A stretch of 64,000 nt of DNA, from the NCBI RefSeq assembly GCF_002860255.1, contig NZ_PGVE01000107.1, forward strand, positions 62,001-126,000, read 5' to 3'. Below are positions 9,195-18,328 of this stretch, piece by piece; position 1 is the stretch's first letter; the number at the start of each line of letters is the position of its first letter. A program made the position numbers and the translations under genes. The DNA comes from Neobacillus cucumis (lineage in GTDB: Bacteria > Bacillota > Bacilli > Bacillales > Cytobacillaceae). The notes beneath the pieces were generated by a model, which saw only the letters and a program-made list of their open reading frames with translations, ran no database searches and had not been told where the DNA came from.

Positions 9195-10085
9195 TTAACC
9201 TTTTAAACCAGTCAATGTAATTCCCTCAATGAAATAACGTTGGCAGATAAAGAATAAAACGATGATCGGAGCTACCACAGCAGCAGAGGCAGCCATTAAA
9301 TATCCCCACTGAGCAGTCAGCATTCCTTTAAAGGATGCCAAACCGATGGCCAGCGTAAATTTGCTGTCATCTGATAGATAAATTAGTGGACCAAGGAAAT
9401 CATTCCACACATTAATAAATGTAAAAATCCCTACAACAATAAGGACAGGCTTTGATAATGGAAGGATAATCCGCCAAAAGACGGTGAATGGCTTTGCTCC
9501 ATCCATATAGGCTGCTTCTTCTAATTCTCTTGGTATGGATAAAAAGAACTGCCTCATCAGAAAAATATTAAATGCTCCGCCCCCAAACCAGGCAGGTACG
9601 GTTAAAGGAATAATGGTATTCAAGGCATTGAGTGACCGCCAAAACATGAAGGTAGGAATTAAAGTAACGGCGTATGGAAGCATTAAGGTACTGAGAAGAA
9701 CGACAAACCAAATATTTCGTCCAGGCCACCTTAATTTGGCAAAGCTATAGGCAGCAAGAGAACTTGAAAGCAAGACTCCGGGAACCACAAGTAATTCAAT
9801 CGTCATCGTATTCATGAAATATTTGGCGAAGGGCACCATGCTGAGGGCTTCACTAAAATTACTCCACATAAAAGGCTTAGGTATCCATTCTGGAGGAAAG
9901 GTAAAAATTTGATTATTTGACATTAACGAACTACGGACCAGCCATAGAAACGGGAAAATCATCACGCAACTGCCCAGGATTAAAATCAAATAAACAAGAG
10001 TTTTCCCTAGCAATCTAGTTTTTCGCATCGAGTGTTGTTTTTTTCTAGTAACGACGGCATGTTCTGCACTGACCTGTGTATTCAC
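9195..10085 (-). CDS. Sugar ABC importer permease, MalG/AraQ type
   Basis: This 296-residue inner-membrane protein has six predicted hydrophobic segments. The permease signature loop reads EAAYMDGAKPFTVFWRIILP, where the shared ATPase docks in this family. The C-terminus ends in GITLTGLKG, typical of the group. It starts at a GTG with an AGGAGGA box, and that GTG overlaps the stop of the preceding permease gene by one base (TAGTG), so the two are translationally coupled. With the partner permease and the binding protein it forms an importer placed directly before two GH127 genes; an arabinose-containing oligosaccharide is the likely cargo. Confidence 0.92.
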   Translation of the reverse strand: MNTQVSAEHAVVTRKKQHSMRKTRLLGKTLVYLILILGSCVMIFPFLWLVRSSLMSNNQIFTFPPEWIPKPFMWSNFSEALSMVPFAKYFMNTMTIELLVVPGVLLSSSLAAYSFAKLRWPGRNIWFVVLLSTLMLPYAVTLIPTFMFWRSLNALNTIIPLTVPAWFGGGAFNIFLMRQFFLSIPRELEEAAYMDGAKPFTVFWRIILPLSKPVLIVVGIFTFINVWNDFLGPLIYLSDDSKFTLAIGLASFKGMLTAQWGYLMAASAAVVAPIIVLFFICQRYFIEGITLTGLKG

Positions 10086-10999
10086 TAGCGGTCTCCTCCT
10101 TCATAATAGACCCATCCTTTTGAGGATTTAAATACAATAAAAGTCAAAATCATAATAAATAGGAATAATATCCAAGCGAGGGCACAGGCATATCCAATCT
10201 TCGTTTCCATAAATGCTTTACGATACAGATAGAAGACATACATGAGCGTTGAGTTATTTGGGCCCCCTTGTGTCATAATGTAGGCCATATTAAATTCCTG
10301 GAACATACCAATGAGTGACATAATTAGGTTAAAAAAGATGGTTGGAGTCATCATCGGGATCGTCACATGCAATAATTTATGCCAGCTATTGCCGCCATCT
10401 ATCTCTACAGCCTCATACAAGTGTGTCGGTACACCCTGCAAACCTGCTAAGAAGATAACAACAATGTTCCCCACTCCCCATGAGCTCATTAAGATTAACG
10501 AGGGAATAGCTGTCTTTTCATCATAGATCCATTGTGATGTTGGGAGATGCAATTCTTTTAAAATCGTATTAAATAGGCCAAAGTCAGGATTAAATAACCA
10601 TAACCAAAGCATGGAATTAGCAATACTAGGGACGATGACAGGCAAATAAAAAATCGTTCGGAAGATGGGCAAACCCTTTACTTTTTGGTTTAATAACATC
10701 GCTATAAAAAATCCAACGATAATAATAATAGGAACGCTTCCTAATGAATAATAGGTTGTTGAAAACAGTGATTTTCTAAATAAGTCGTCTGTACGAAATA
10801 ACGTGATATAGTTTTCTAAACCGATAAAATGCATATCTCCCCCAATAGTCCAGTCCGTTAGACTATAAAAAAGAGAAGCAATCATCGGCCCTACGGTAAA
10901 TATGAGAAAGCCAAGAATCGCGGGTAACGCAAATAAAATACCCCAATTTCGTTCCATACGGTAAATTCCTGATGATTGCCGTTTGACCACTTGCGCCAT
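10085..10999 (-). CDS. Sugar ABC importer permease, MalF/UgpA type
   Basis: This protein (about 304 residues) has six membrane segments and the loop EAVEIDGGNSWHKLLHVTIP that contacts the ATPase in this family. The open frame begins two codons earlier at another ATG, but that ATG abuts the AAAGGAGG box; the ATG at 10999 has the normal spacing and is chosen. It lies between the binding-protein gene, from which it is separated by a stem-loop, and the MalG-type permease gene, with which it overlaps by one base. No ATPase gene for it is present in the window. Confidence 0.92.
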   Translation of the reverse strand: MAQVVKRQSSGIYRMERNWGILFALPAILGFLIFTVGPMIASLFYSLTDWTIGGDMHFIGLENYITLFRTDDLFRKSLFSTTYYSLGSVPIIIIVGFFIAMLLNQKVKGLPIFRTIFYLPVIVPSIANSMLWLWLFNPDFGLFNTILKELHLPTSQWIYDEKTAIPSLILMSSWGVGNIVVIFLAGLQGVPTHLYEAVEIDGGNSWHKLLHVTIPMMTPTIFFNLIMSLIGMFQEFNMAYIMTQGGPNNSTLMYVFYLYRKAFMETKIGYACALAWILFLFIMILTFIVFKSSKGWVYYEGGDR

Positions 11000-11026
11000 A
11001 ACCATCCTCCTTTATTATTGAAAGGA

Positions 11027-11052
11027 GAGAAAGCCACTAACGCGGCTTTCTC
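11027..11052 (-). promoter_or_regulatory. Intercistronic stem-loop between binding-protein and permease genes
   Basis: A perfect 9-bp inverted repeat, GAGAAAGCC / GGCTTTCTC with an 8-base loop, lies just after the binding-protein stop codon. There is only a weak T-tract on the transcribed side, so it probably stabilises the upstream message or gives partial termination, which would keep the binding protein more abundant than the permeases. Confidence 0.65.
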
Positions 11053-11060
11053 ACGCTTTT

Positions 11061-12416
11061 TTATTTATCGTATCTGCCTTGAAGAACTGGCTGGACTTGT
11101 TTTTCAAGGTCGTCTAATACCTCTTTTGCGTTCTTCTTATTGGTCCAAAGCAAATCCAAACCTGCCTCGATTTTTGCATCAATTTCAATAAAGTTCTTAG
11201 TATAGTACGCAGGAGATGGTACGGCATTGTTCTTCGCATAATCAATTACAGCATCCTTGAATTCTGCCGGATGGGCATCATTTTTGGTCCAAGAATCGAT
11301 TTTGGCTGAATCTGTATAATATTCCTGCTGCAAAGGCATCCAAAGCCCTTGGCTGAATAACGGTACTTGTTTTGGATCATTATGGTAACGATACAACTCG
11401 AGTGCTTCTTTTGGATGCTTCGTACTAGCGAAAACAACGGTTGGTGCTCCAAGCATAACGGTTACAGGCTTTTGAATTTTCGGAAGTACTCCAATTCCAA
11501 AGTTAAAATTGCTGTTTGCTAAATCAAGAATGTTCCATTGTCCATCGACTGCCATTGCCACTTTTTTCGTTTGAAGCTGAACCGGCGTAGAAGGAAGATT
11601 CTTCTGGGCTGTCGGGGTAGGCATAACATGATATTTATAAATGAGATCCTGCAGTTTCTGGAAGGCATCGACCGCTTCTGGGCTGTTCAGTGTATACTTT
11701 TTACCCGTTTCATCTGAAATGCTTCCTCCAGCTGTAGTAAGGGCCCATAACCATCCTCCATACCAAGATACTGGAATCGTAATACCATATTGAGCAATAT
11801 GTTTAGAATCAAATCCTGGATCTGTTGGATGCTTTCCGTTTTGATCTAATGTAAGCTTTTGGGCAGTTTGGACGAACTCATCCCAAGTCCATGCTTGATC
11901 GGCCTTAGAAGGAGGGGCATCAACACCAGCAGCTTTGAATAAATCCTTGTTATAGAATAAATCAAACACTTCAATTGCTGTACTTGATCCTAGTGTTTTA
12001 CCAGGTTCATAGTTATAGAATGATTGCGGTAGTCGATTTTTAATATCGGGATATTTTTCCAAGTACTGCGTCATATCCATAACCTTTCCCTCAGATCCCC
12101 ACTTCAGTGCTGTGTCTTCCGCAAGGTATCCTACATCAGGGAGATTATTAGATGCCATCAAGGTGTTGATTTTTTGAGCATAGCCATCGTTTGGTACATA
12201 CTCAGGAATGACATGAATGTTTGGATGAGACTTTTCAAATGATGCCAGCATATCTGCAACAGCTTTCTTTTCAAAGGCAGAGCCCCAATACATAAAGCGC
12301 AGCGTTACTTTTCCTTTCTCATCCTTGCCACTTGAGCTTGTACTACTGTTACATGCTGCTAGAGATAGGAGTAAAACTAGAATTAATACTACAGATAACC
12401 ATTTGTACTTTTTCAC
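11061..12416 (-). CDS. Extracellular sugar-binding lipoprotein of an ABC importer
   Basis: This 451-residue protein begins with a lipoprotein signal (charged start, hydrophobic core, lipobox LAAC, lipidated Cys at about residue 22) followed by a Ser-rich linker. The rest reads as a family 1 extracellular solute-binding protein with TLRFMYWGSAFEKKAV near the start. It would be anchored to the outer face of the membrane. The start is a GTG with a GGGGGAAG box. It is the first gene of the transporter and GH127 operon and follows a cre box at 12438-12451, so it is probably under CcpA repression. The neighbouring YesMN-type pair presumably activates it. The ligand is inferred to be an arabinofuranose-containing oligosaccharide. 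Confidence 0.92.
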   Translation of the reverse strand: MKKYKWLSVVLILVLLLSLAACNSSTSSSGKDEKGKVTLRFMYWGSAFEKKAVADMLASFEKSHPNIHVIPEYVPNDGYAQKINTLMASNNLPDVGYLAEDTALKWGSEGKVMDMTQYLEKYPDIKNRLPQSFYNYEPGKTLGSSTAIEVFDLFYNKDLFKAAGVDAPPSKADQAWTWDEFVQTAQKLTLDQNGKHPTDPGFDSKHIAQYGITIPVSWYGGWLWALTTAGGSISDETGKKYTLNSPEAVDAFQKLQDLIYKYHVMPTPTAQKNLPSTPVQLQTKKVAMAVDGQWNILDLANSNFNFGIGVLPKIQKPVTVMLGAPTVVFASTKHPKEALELYRYHNDPKQVPLFSQGLWMPLQQEYYTDSAKIDSWTKNDAHPAEFKDAVIDYAKNNAVPSPAYYTKNFIEIDAKIEAGLDLLWTNKKNAKEVLDDLEKQVQPVLQGRYDK

Positions 12417-12437
12417 ATCTCTTCCCCCTCTTTACTT

Positions 12438-12451
12438 TGAAAGCGTTTACC
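12438..12451 (+). promoter_or_regulatory. CcpA cre box before the left binding-protein gene
   Basis: TGAAAGCGTTTACC matches the catabolite-responsive element consensus with the central CG and one end-base deviation. It lies 22-35 bases before the GTG start of the binding-protein gene, a place where bound CcpA would block transcription while a preferred sugar such as glucose is present. Confidence 0.8.
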
Positions 12452-12533
12452 ACGCCTTCTACACTTATTCTACTTCATCTATTTTTTGCTGTGTTATGGG
12501 TAAACTTATGGTTTTCTTTGTTTATTTCAGAAT

Positions 12534-12567
12534 ATATAAAAAAATAAAAACCAACGATTCCCGTTGG
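12534..12567 (-). terminator. Rho-independent terminator of the left two-component operon
   Basis: The stem CCAACG / CGTTGG (12551-12567) lies 10 bases after the response-regulator stop and is followed on the minus strand by a run of T residues. It separates the regulator operon from the transporter operon, which therefore needs its own promoter. Confidence 0.85.
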
Positions 12568-12576
12568 CTTATATTG

Positions 12577-13677
12577 TTATAATCGTTTTCGGTATTCGCT
12601 AGGTGTAACCCCATAAAACTTGCGAAAGGCGATACTAAAATAATTAGTATCCGTATATCCTACTTGAGTGGCTATCTCAGCAATTTTTAATCTATTATCC
12701 CTTAATAATTCCTTGGATCGCTCAAATCTTTGATTAGTAGTATAGGATATAAATGTCTCGCCTGTTTCCTGCTTGAACAATTGACTAAAATAGTTGGGAC
12801 TTAAATGTAAATGGTCAGAAATTCTGACTAAGCTAACATCTTCTGATAAATGCTCACGAATCCATCGTTTGGCATCTTCAATGATTTTATTTCCTTGCAA
12901 TTCTTTTTTCTCACTGATCAACTGGGCCACTTTTTGTACTATATTTGACAAAAAAGCGGTTAGTTCTTTTAGCGTGTTACATTGGGATATTGCAATAAAC
13001 GGAGGCACATCATGATCAAAATGAATCTTTTCTTCCTGAACAATTCGAAACAATGAAAAGCAAAATTGAGAAGCAATCATCTTTGCTTCTTCGAAATTTT
13101 TCAAGGTAAGTCCTTCCATCCAGCCTTTAAAAGATTCCTCAAAATCCACCCCAGTTTTCACTTTATTTAAAAGCTCCAATTCCTTTGTAAAAATAGGGCG
13201 GCTGGTCTCATTCAATGGAGCGGTAATCTTATATGGAATCATTTGACCGGATTGGTTTCTATTCGTTTGTTTTAATTCTTCTACCATCGATTCATGTTCT
13301 TTTAATTTTTTCACTCTGTTTCGGGCCCGTATTAAAGCTTCCTTCAGTTCTTGGTAGGAAATAGGTTTTAATAAATAATCAGAGGCATTAAGAGTAATAG
13401 CTTGTTTGACATAGTTAAATTCATCAAATCCGGTTAAAAAGACAATTTGTGCTTTATCATTAATAGAACGAATTCTTTTAGCAAGTTCTAAGCCGTTCAT
13501 CTTTGGCATGTTAATATCCAAAAGGATCAAGTCAGCCTGGCAAGCTTGATATAGCTCCCATGCGTCTTCTCCGTTATCTGCCTCTCCAACGAGTTCTGCT
13601 GATAGAGCTTCCCACTCAATCGACTCTTTTATCCCTTGTCTAATATGGTATTCATCTTCAACAATTATCGTTTTCAC
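12577..13677 (-). CDS. YesN-type response regulator with AraC DNA-binding domain
   Basis: This 366-residue protein has an N-terminal receiver domain with the phospho-acceptor Asp54 in LILLDINMPKMNG and a C-terminal AraC/XylS domain (about residues 265-366) with LSPNYFSQLFKQETG and VGYTDTNYFSIAFRKFYG. The family is phosphorylated by a YesM-type kinase and activates sugar-uptake operons. The GTG start overlaps the kinase stop by one base (TAGTG), which indicates translational coupling. It stands directly upstream of the binding-protein gene and is the most likely activator of that operon. Confidence 0.93.
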   Translation of the reverse strand: MKTIIVEDEYHIRQGIKESIEWEALSAELVGEADNGEDAWELYQACQADLILLDINMPKMNGLELAKRIRSINDKAQIVFLTGFDEFNYVKQAITLNASDYLLKPISYQELKEALIRARNRVKKLKEHESMVEELKQTNRNQSGQMIPYKITAPLNETSRPIFTKELELLNKVKTGVDFEESFKGWMEGLTLKNFEEAKMIASQFCFSLFRIVQEEKIHFDHDVPPFIAISQCNTLKELTAFLSNIVQKVAQLISEKKELQGNKIIEDAKRWIREHLSEDVSLVRISDHLHLSPNYFSQLFKQETGETFISYTTNQRFERSKELLRDNRLKIAEIATQVGYTDTNYFSIAFRKFYGVTPSEYRKRL

Positions 13678-15425
13678 TACACGTTCACCCCTTCTTTTGG
13701 CAGAATGACTGGCAAAATGATTTCTGAAGTTGTGTATAGTCCTTCCACACTCGTGATTTGCATACCAAATGGTTCACCGAAACGCAAACGAACTCGGTCA
13801 TGTACATTTTTAAGACCATAAACCCTAGAAGGAATAGATGATTGGATACATTGTTCAATTTCTGTGAGACATTGCTGTGACATTCCTACACCATCATCAG
13901 TTACTCGAAAGATTAATATATCATCCTTTACCTCCCCAGAAACAAATATCGTCCCTTTTCCCCCTTTGGGCTTTAATCCATGATAAAGAGCATTTTCTAC
14001 CAAAGGCTGTAATAAAAACTTGGGAACTAAAAAAGATTCTATTTCTGGATCGATTTCTACAACATAATCAAATTTATCTTTATAGCGGAAGTGTTGCACT
14101 TTCATGTAGGCATGAATATGTTCAATCTCTTCTGATACCGGAATGATATCTTTTCCTTTACTTATGGTAATTCTAAAAAACTTTCCTAGTGAACCGATTA
14201 CGTCACTAATTTCAAATTGCTTCCTAGAGATAGCGAGCCAGTTTAAGGATTCTAAGGTGTTATATAAAAAGTGCGGATTAATTTGTGCTTGCAATGCCTT
14301 TATTTCCGAATCTACCACCCGATGGTTTAAGTGTTTATTTTCAGATAGGAGGTGGACAAATTTTTCGCCAATCATCTCCACTTCATCCCTGGGATCAAAC
14401 GCAACCGGTAATCTTTGTTGATATAAAGGAAGTTTCATGTATTTTTGTATTTTATTAAGAGGTTTTCGAATGGAATTCCCTAACGAATAGGACATGAACC
14501 ATCCAGTGAACGCCAAGATGACATACAACAAAATAAAAAGGTTACGTATTTTCTGAGCATCTTGGTAAAGTTTCGGTGTTTCAATAAGATGGATCAATTT
14601 CCAGCCTAGTTGATTCCTTGGACCAACCTTACTGATGTATGAAACTCCTTTATTTTTGATTTGCTGTTTATGTAGTGGTTGAGCTAAATAAGACGGTAAT
14701 TTTTCTGGAAGGGAAAAAAGGACATTCCCTTCCGAATTAGCAATGTAATAGGGGGAGGATTGGTCTGGTTTTAAAAACTTTAGGTCGCTAAAAAATAGAG
14801 ACTTATCAATTTGTAAAACTACATAACCTAAGTTTCGGTCATCCCCAGATGTGCTTCTTAAAAGCTTTAGGACGTATAGATAGGGAGATGATTCATTTGA
14901 AGTCTTCTCTTCTAGTGGATTATCCTCTAACCATACCATTGGTCCATGATTAACCATATAACGGAAATAAGATTGCGCACGTTCCGTCCCTCCAAGACCA
15001 ATAGGGAACCCATAATTAAACATTCTCATGTTTTGGTTCCCTATTCCGTCATAAATAAAGTAGGAAACAATATAGGATTTTGTGTTGGTTATATCGATCA
15101 TTAGTTTCGTTATTTTCCGGTTGTTTTGTAAATAAGTATAATCATCAAAGGAACCTGTAGATAGTATGGACTGTATTTCCGCGTTCCCCAGAATAACATT
15201 GGATAAATCAACGAGATCATTGATCTGTTTATCTAGAAAATCATTACCTACCATAACGGATGCCTGCGCTTGGTTTTCGGCATTCGTACGCAAAATCCCC
15301 AAAACAATGGGTGAAAATACTAAACTAACGACTAGAATGGGAATTCCAGTTAAAGTAAGAGTTAGAATAAAAAACTTGCCCCGAATGGTTCTTATATTTA
15401 GTAATTGCTTAAAATGTTTTATCAT
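13677..15425 (-). CDS. YesM-type sensor histidine kinase
   Basis: This 582-residue membrane kinase has a first membrane segment near residues 18-45, an extracellular sensing region of about 250 residues, a second membrane segment near residues 300-322 and a HAMP-like linker. The kinase domain contains the H-box ALQAQINPHFLYNTLESLNW and the ATP-binding N-box ENALYHGL and DDGVGMS. This domain set belongs to the family that senses extracellular sugars, often together with the binding protein. It precedes and is coupled to its response-regulator gene. Confidence 0.93.
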   Translation of the reverse strand: MIKHFKQLLNIRTIRGKFFILTLTLTGIPILVVSLVFSPIVLGILRTNAENQAQASVMVGNDFLDKQINDLVDLSNVILGNAEIQSILSTGSFDDYTYLQNNRKITKLMIDITNTKSYIVSYFIYDGIGNQNMRMFNYGFPIGLGGTERAQSYFRYMVNHGPMVWLEDNPLEEKTSNESSPYLYVLKLLRSTSGDDRNLGYVVLQIDKSLFFSDLKFLKPDQSSPYYIANSEGNVLFSLPEKLPSYLAQPLHKQQIKNKGVSYISKVGPRNQLGWKLIHLIETPKLYQDAQKIRNLFILLYVILAFTGWFMSYSLGNSIRKPLNKIQKYMKLPLYQQRLPVAFDPRDEVEMIGEKFVHLLSENKHLNHRVVDSEIKALQAQINPHFLYNTLESLNWLAISRKQFEISDVIGSLGKFFRITISKGKDIIPVSEEIEHIHAYMKVQHFRYKDKFDYVVEIDPEIESFLVPKFLLQPLVENALYHGLKPKGGKGTIFVSGEVKDDILIFRVTDDGVGMSQQCLTEIEQCIQSSIPSRVYGLKNVHDRVRLRFGEPFGMQITSVEGLYTTSEIILPVILPKEGVNV

Positions 15426-15514
15426 ATTAAACTCCTGAAGTGTTTAGTAAATGAATTAATAAAACATGATTCAAATGCAAGCATACCTTTTAGCTATTAC
15501 TAAATTCCCTATTC

Positions 15515-15548
15515 AAAAAAGATCATCATTCAAATGAATGATGGATCT
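15515..15548 (-). terminator. Terminator after the aldo/keto reductase and epimerase genes
   Basis: Arms AGATC-ATCATTCA and TGAATGATGGATCT pair with one bulged base (15520-15548) and a minus-strand T-run follows at 15515-15520. It ends the transcript that carries the aldo/keto reductase gene before the sensor kinase region. Confidence 0.75.
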
Positions 15549-15568
15549 CTCAATAACTCTTTTTATAC

Positions 15569-16540
15569 TTACGCTTTATAAAAATTACGAATCCATCTAT
15601 GAGCTTTTAATTTCTCAACCGCTTCTAAAGAAAGTCCCTTACCGTCACCAATTGCACAGTTTCTTTCCACATTTCTAATGGAACGCATTCCAGGTATAAC
15701 TGTTGATACAGCAGGATGACTTAAAATATATCTTAATGCTGTTTCAGCCATCTCATCGACTGAAATATTTAGATCTGAGGCAATACTTTGGACTCGGTTA
15801 TAGACCTCTAATTTTCTTTCATTCTTAAAATAATTGTTTCGAAAGTCTCCTTCTTCGAATTGACTTTCTGGAGTAATTCTGCCTGTAAGACCGCCTTCAT
15901 CTAGAGGAACACGAACAATCACTCCAACATTATGTTTCTCACAAGCTGGCAGAAGAGCATCTTCTGGACTTTGATCAAATATGTTATAGATGACTTGAAC
16001 AGTATCAACAAGACCTGTCTCAATCAGCTTGATTGCATTTTCAGGTTGATGATCATTAATAGAAACACCGAAATATTTGATTTTCCCTTGTGTCTTTAAC
16101 TGTTCGATTGCTTCTTGCCAATCTCCTTGATTCACCCATTCATCTGACCAAACATGGAATTGTTGAACATCTATCGTTTCAACACCAAGATTTTGTAAAC
16201 TTTGCTCTGTACACGAAATAATATGTTCCTTAGTAAATGTTTCGCTGGAAGGAACACCAGGCTGAGCCGGCCAAATTTTATTTTTAGGAGGAATTTTAGT
16301 AGATACATAGATGGTTTCTTGACGTTCTCTCATTACTTGTCCCACTAAACGCTCACTGTGGCCGTTTCCATATCCTAATGCGGTATCAATAAAATTCAGA
16401 CCCAGGTCAATGGATTTGTGAAGTGCCTTTAATGATTCATCATCTTTTGCACCAAGCCATCCCGTGTTCCCAATCCCCCAAGCACCATATCCTATTTCAG
16501 AAACTTTTAAGCCTGTTTTTCCTAGTAATCGATAATTCAT
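15569..16540 (-). CDS. Aldo/keto reductase (copy 1 of a 323-residue pair)
   Basis: This 323-residue NAD(P)H-dependent aldo/keto reductase keeps the family tetrad: Asp and Tyr in [14 protein letters not shown], Lys in VSTKIPP and His in VQQFHVWSD. It is nearly colinear and highly similar to the protein encoded at 55536-56507, with the same length and start [20 protein letters not shown]. It starts at an ATG with an AGGGATAAG box. The epimerase gene lies 59 bp upstream and is probably in the same transcript. A reaction on a sugar aldehyde or keto sugar is likely, but the substrate cannot be read from sequence. Confidence 0.9.
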   Translation of the reverse strand: MNYRLLGKTGLKVSEIGYGAWGIGNTGWLGAKDDESLKALHKSIDLGLNFIDTALGYGNGHSERLVGQVMRERQETIYVSTKIPPKNKIWPAQPGVPSSETFTKEHIISCTEQSLQNLGVETIDVQQFHVWSDEWVNQGDWQEAIEQLKTQGKIKYFGVSINDHQPENAIKLIETGLVDTVQVIYNIFDQSPEDALLPACEKHNVGVIVRVPLDEGGLTGRITPESQFEEGDFRNNYFKNERKLEVYNRVQSIASDLNISVDEMAETALRYILSHPAVSTVIPGMRSIRNVERNCAIGDGKGLSLEAVEKLKAHRWIRNFYKA

Positions 16541-16599
16541 TTCTTATCCCTCCAACATTGTGAGTAATAAATAGAATAAAAGATTGATGAAATTTTATA

Positions 16600-17556
16600 T
16601 TAATTGATCTTAATAACACCCTGATTAATGAGCCACGCGACTGATTCACGAACAGCTTCCAAGGAACTGTAACGAGGCTGATAATTTAAAAGCCGTTTTG
16701 CCTTTTCAATACTGCAGCTTGGACTATGGGCAATATGATCCCATGTCGCGTTTGCCTCATTCTCCTCTACTGTAAGATGCCATTCATTCCAAGGTAAATA
16801 CTTTAGGTTTGATAATTGCCCAAACCAAGATGCTACTTCTTCTGCATATCCACGCAAGGTGATGGCAGCTGGCGATACTACATGAAAGTTTTCTCCAATA
16901 GAGGAATTCCAATTTTCAATCGCTCTTACAAAGGCCTGAGCTACATCGTCGGCATGCACATGGTGGACAGTTTCCAAGCCGAAGTTAGGCAAAGTAACTT
17001 CTTCCCCCTTCGCTAATTGGACAAACACTTGTGGATTAAAGTGTCCTGCAGGATTTAACGGTACCCAGCCAGGGCCAACAATATGACCTGGATGAAGGAC
17101 CGTTGCTGGAAAACCATCCCGTCTTGCTTTTTCAAGCAAATAGGATTCAATTTCAGCTTTCTGTATTCCATAGTCACCAAATGGACTACGTGATTGATCT
17201 TCGGTTACAGGTACTTCCTTGCTATGACCATGAACCCATATGGTGCCACAACTGATAAAGTGCTGAATTTTCCCTTCAAGTGCTTCAACTAATTGTTTCG
17301 CACTTTCAAGCGAGAAACAAATTAAATCAATGACTGCATCGGGATGAAGCTCAAGGATTTTTTTGCCAAACTGGCCGTTCCTTTCTTCCTCACTTCGATT
17401 TAAAACTACATGTTTTACACCATTCCATGCTTGGCTGGATTGATAGGGAGTACTCTTTCCCCTGCTAATGTTTATTACCTCGTGTCCTGCGCTTACAAGC
17501 CTTGGAATAAGATACGTTCCAATGTGACCGCTTCCACCAATAACGACAATTCGCAA
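16600..17556 (-). CDS. NAD-dependent epimerase/dehydratase family protein
   Basis: This 318-residue extended-SDR protein has the N-terminal nucleotide-binding motif VVIGGSGHIGTYL and a candidate catalytic YGIQKAE (Tyr-x-x-x-Lys). The family acts on sugar nucleotides or free sugars. The start is a TTG with a GGGAGGAAAAG box. It lies upstream of an aldo/keto reductase gene, so the pair may interconvert an unusual sugar. Which sugar is not shown by the sequence. Confidence 0.88.
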   Translation of the reverse strand: MRIVVIGGSGHIGTYLIPRLVSAGHEVINISRGKSTPYQSSQAWNGVKHVVLNRSEEERNGQFGKKILELHPDAVIDLICFSLESAKQLVEALEGKIQHFISCGTIWVHGHSKEVPVTEDQSRSPFGDYGIQKAEIESYLLEKARRDGFPATVLHPGHIVGPGWVPLNPAGHFNPQVFVQLAKGEEVTLPNFGLETVHHVHADDVAQAFVRAIENWNSSIGENFHVVSPAAITLRGYAEEVASWFGQLSNLKYLPWNEWHLTVEENEANATWDHIAHSPSCSIEKAKRLLNYQPRYSSLEAVRESVAWLINQGVIKIN

Positions 17557-17832
17557 AATCTTTTCCTCCCATCATCTAACTTTTAGTACTATGTAATATT
17601 TACTGAAGTTGTACGGCCTACTTTCACAATAACACGTTTTCATTTAAAATTAAATAATAGAAAAGAAGAAAAAGATTAATTTGTTCATTCAGATTTTGCC
17701 ATATAAAATCGACTTGTATGGACAAGCGCACCAAGAACCTCCAACCATGCCGTTAACGGGTTTACTTGTGAGGTACCAAACGGTAAATCGCAGAGCGAAT
17801 CAAATAGCAAATCACATTAAATCCACAGTATT

Positions 17833-18020
17833 ATAAGCGGAGAATTTTCTCTTAATTAGGAAATAGCACTGAAAAGAGCTTAAATAGACGGAAAGATTCC
17901 GACTATTTACTCGAAAAACGTGAAAATGGTTAATTTTGCTTTGCTTAATCGGAAAACCTCCGCTTATATCCCCCGAATCGAGGTCTATTCTGCAGTCTAA
18001 CCGAAAAGTCTCCGCTTATT
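17833..18020. repeat. Cluster of short CGGAAA-n-TCCGCTTAT repeats
   Basis: Four related units lie within 190 bases: an inverted one at 17833-17848 (ATAAGCGGAGAATTTT), then direct ones at 17889-17907 (CGGAAAGATTCCGACTAT), 17950-17967 (CGGAAAACCTCCGCTTAT) and 18002-18019 (CGAAAAGTCTCCGCTTAT). Each unit is itself a weak palindrome. Such intergenic repeats occur in Bacillaceae chromosomes, as I recall; their role is unknown. Confidence 0.65.
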
Positions 18021-18162
18021 TTAAATATGACTGGTTACTCAATTAAGAATAAGACTTCTTACTAAATCACAAATATTTCACACACCCTCATTCCTTGTGA
18101 TTTACTATGTGAATTAAGACAAAATAAGCAATTTAAATTTGCCAAAATGTTAATAAATCAAT

Positions 18163-18205
18163 AAAAAACGCACTGTGAATTATCTTGTGAATTCAAGTGC
18201 GTTTT
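18163..18205 (-). terminator. Terminator downstream of the AKR5-like reductase gene
   Basis: A long stem, AAAACGCACT-(G)-TGAATT paired with AATTCA-AGTGCGTTTT, has one bulged G, an 8-base loop and a T-run on the minus-strand side. It lies about 125 bases after the stop of the gene at 18329 and inside the inverted-repeat segment, near its right arm. Confidence 0.75.
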
Positions 18206-18328
18206 CATATGTGTTTTACAATGTTTGCACCGCTAAAGTAAACCCGTTACCATACCGTTGGAGGTTTTTTGTTATCCTTCTTCGTTAATCAAATATAGCT
18301 TGGGTTTGGCTGCAGAGAGATGCAAAGC

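Larger units (their letters stand above)
17736..18266. repeat. Non-coding segment bounded by inverted repeats
   Basis: The gap 17557-18328 holds no convincing gene. Its central part is flanked by an imperfect inverted repeat of about 45 bases: the left arm (17736-17781) contains AACCTCCAA and TAACGGGTTTACTT, and the right arm (18223-18266) contains AAGTAAACCCGTTA and TTGGAGGTT, the exact reverse complements of both. A further GTNCNAAAC match extends the arms inward. This is the layout of a small non-autonomous mobile element, or its remnant, but no transposase is present and I could not identify clear target-site duplications. Nothing notable was seen in 17557-17735 or 18267-18328. Confidence 0.55.
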
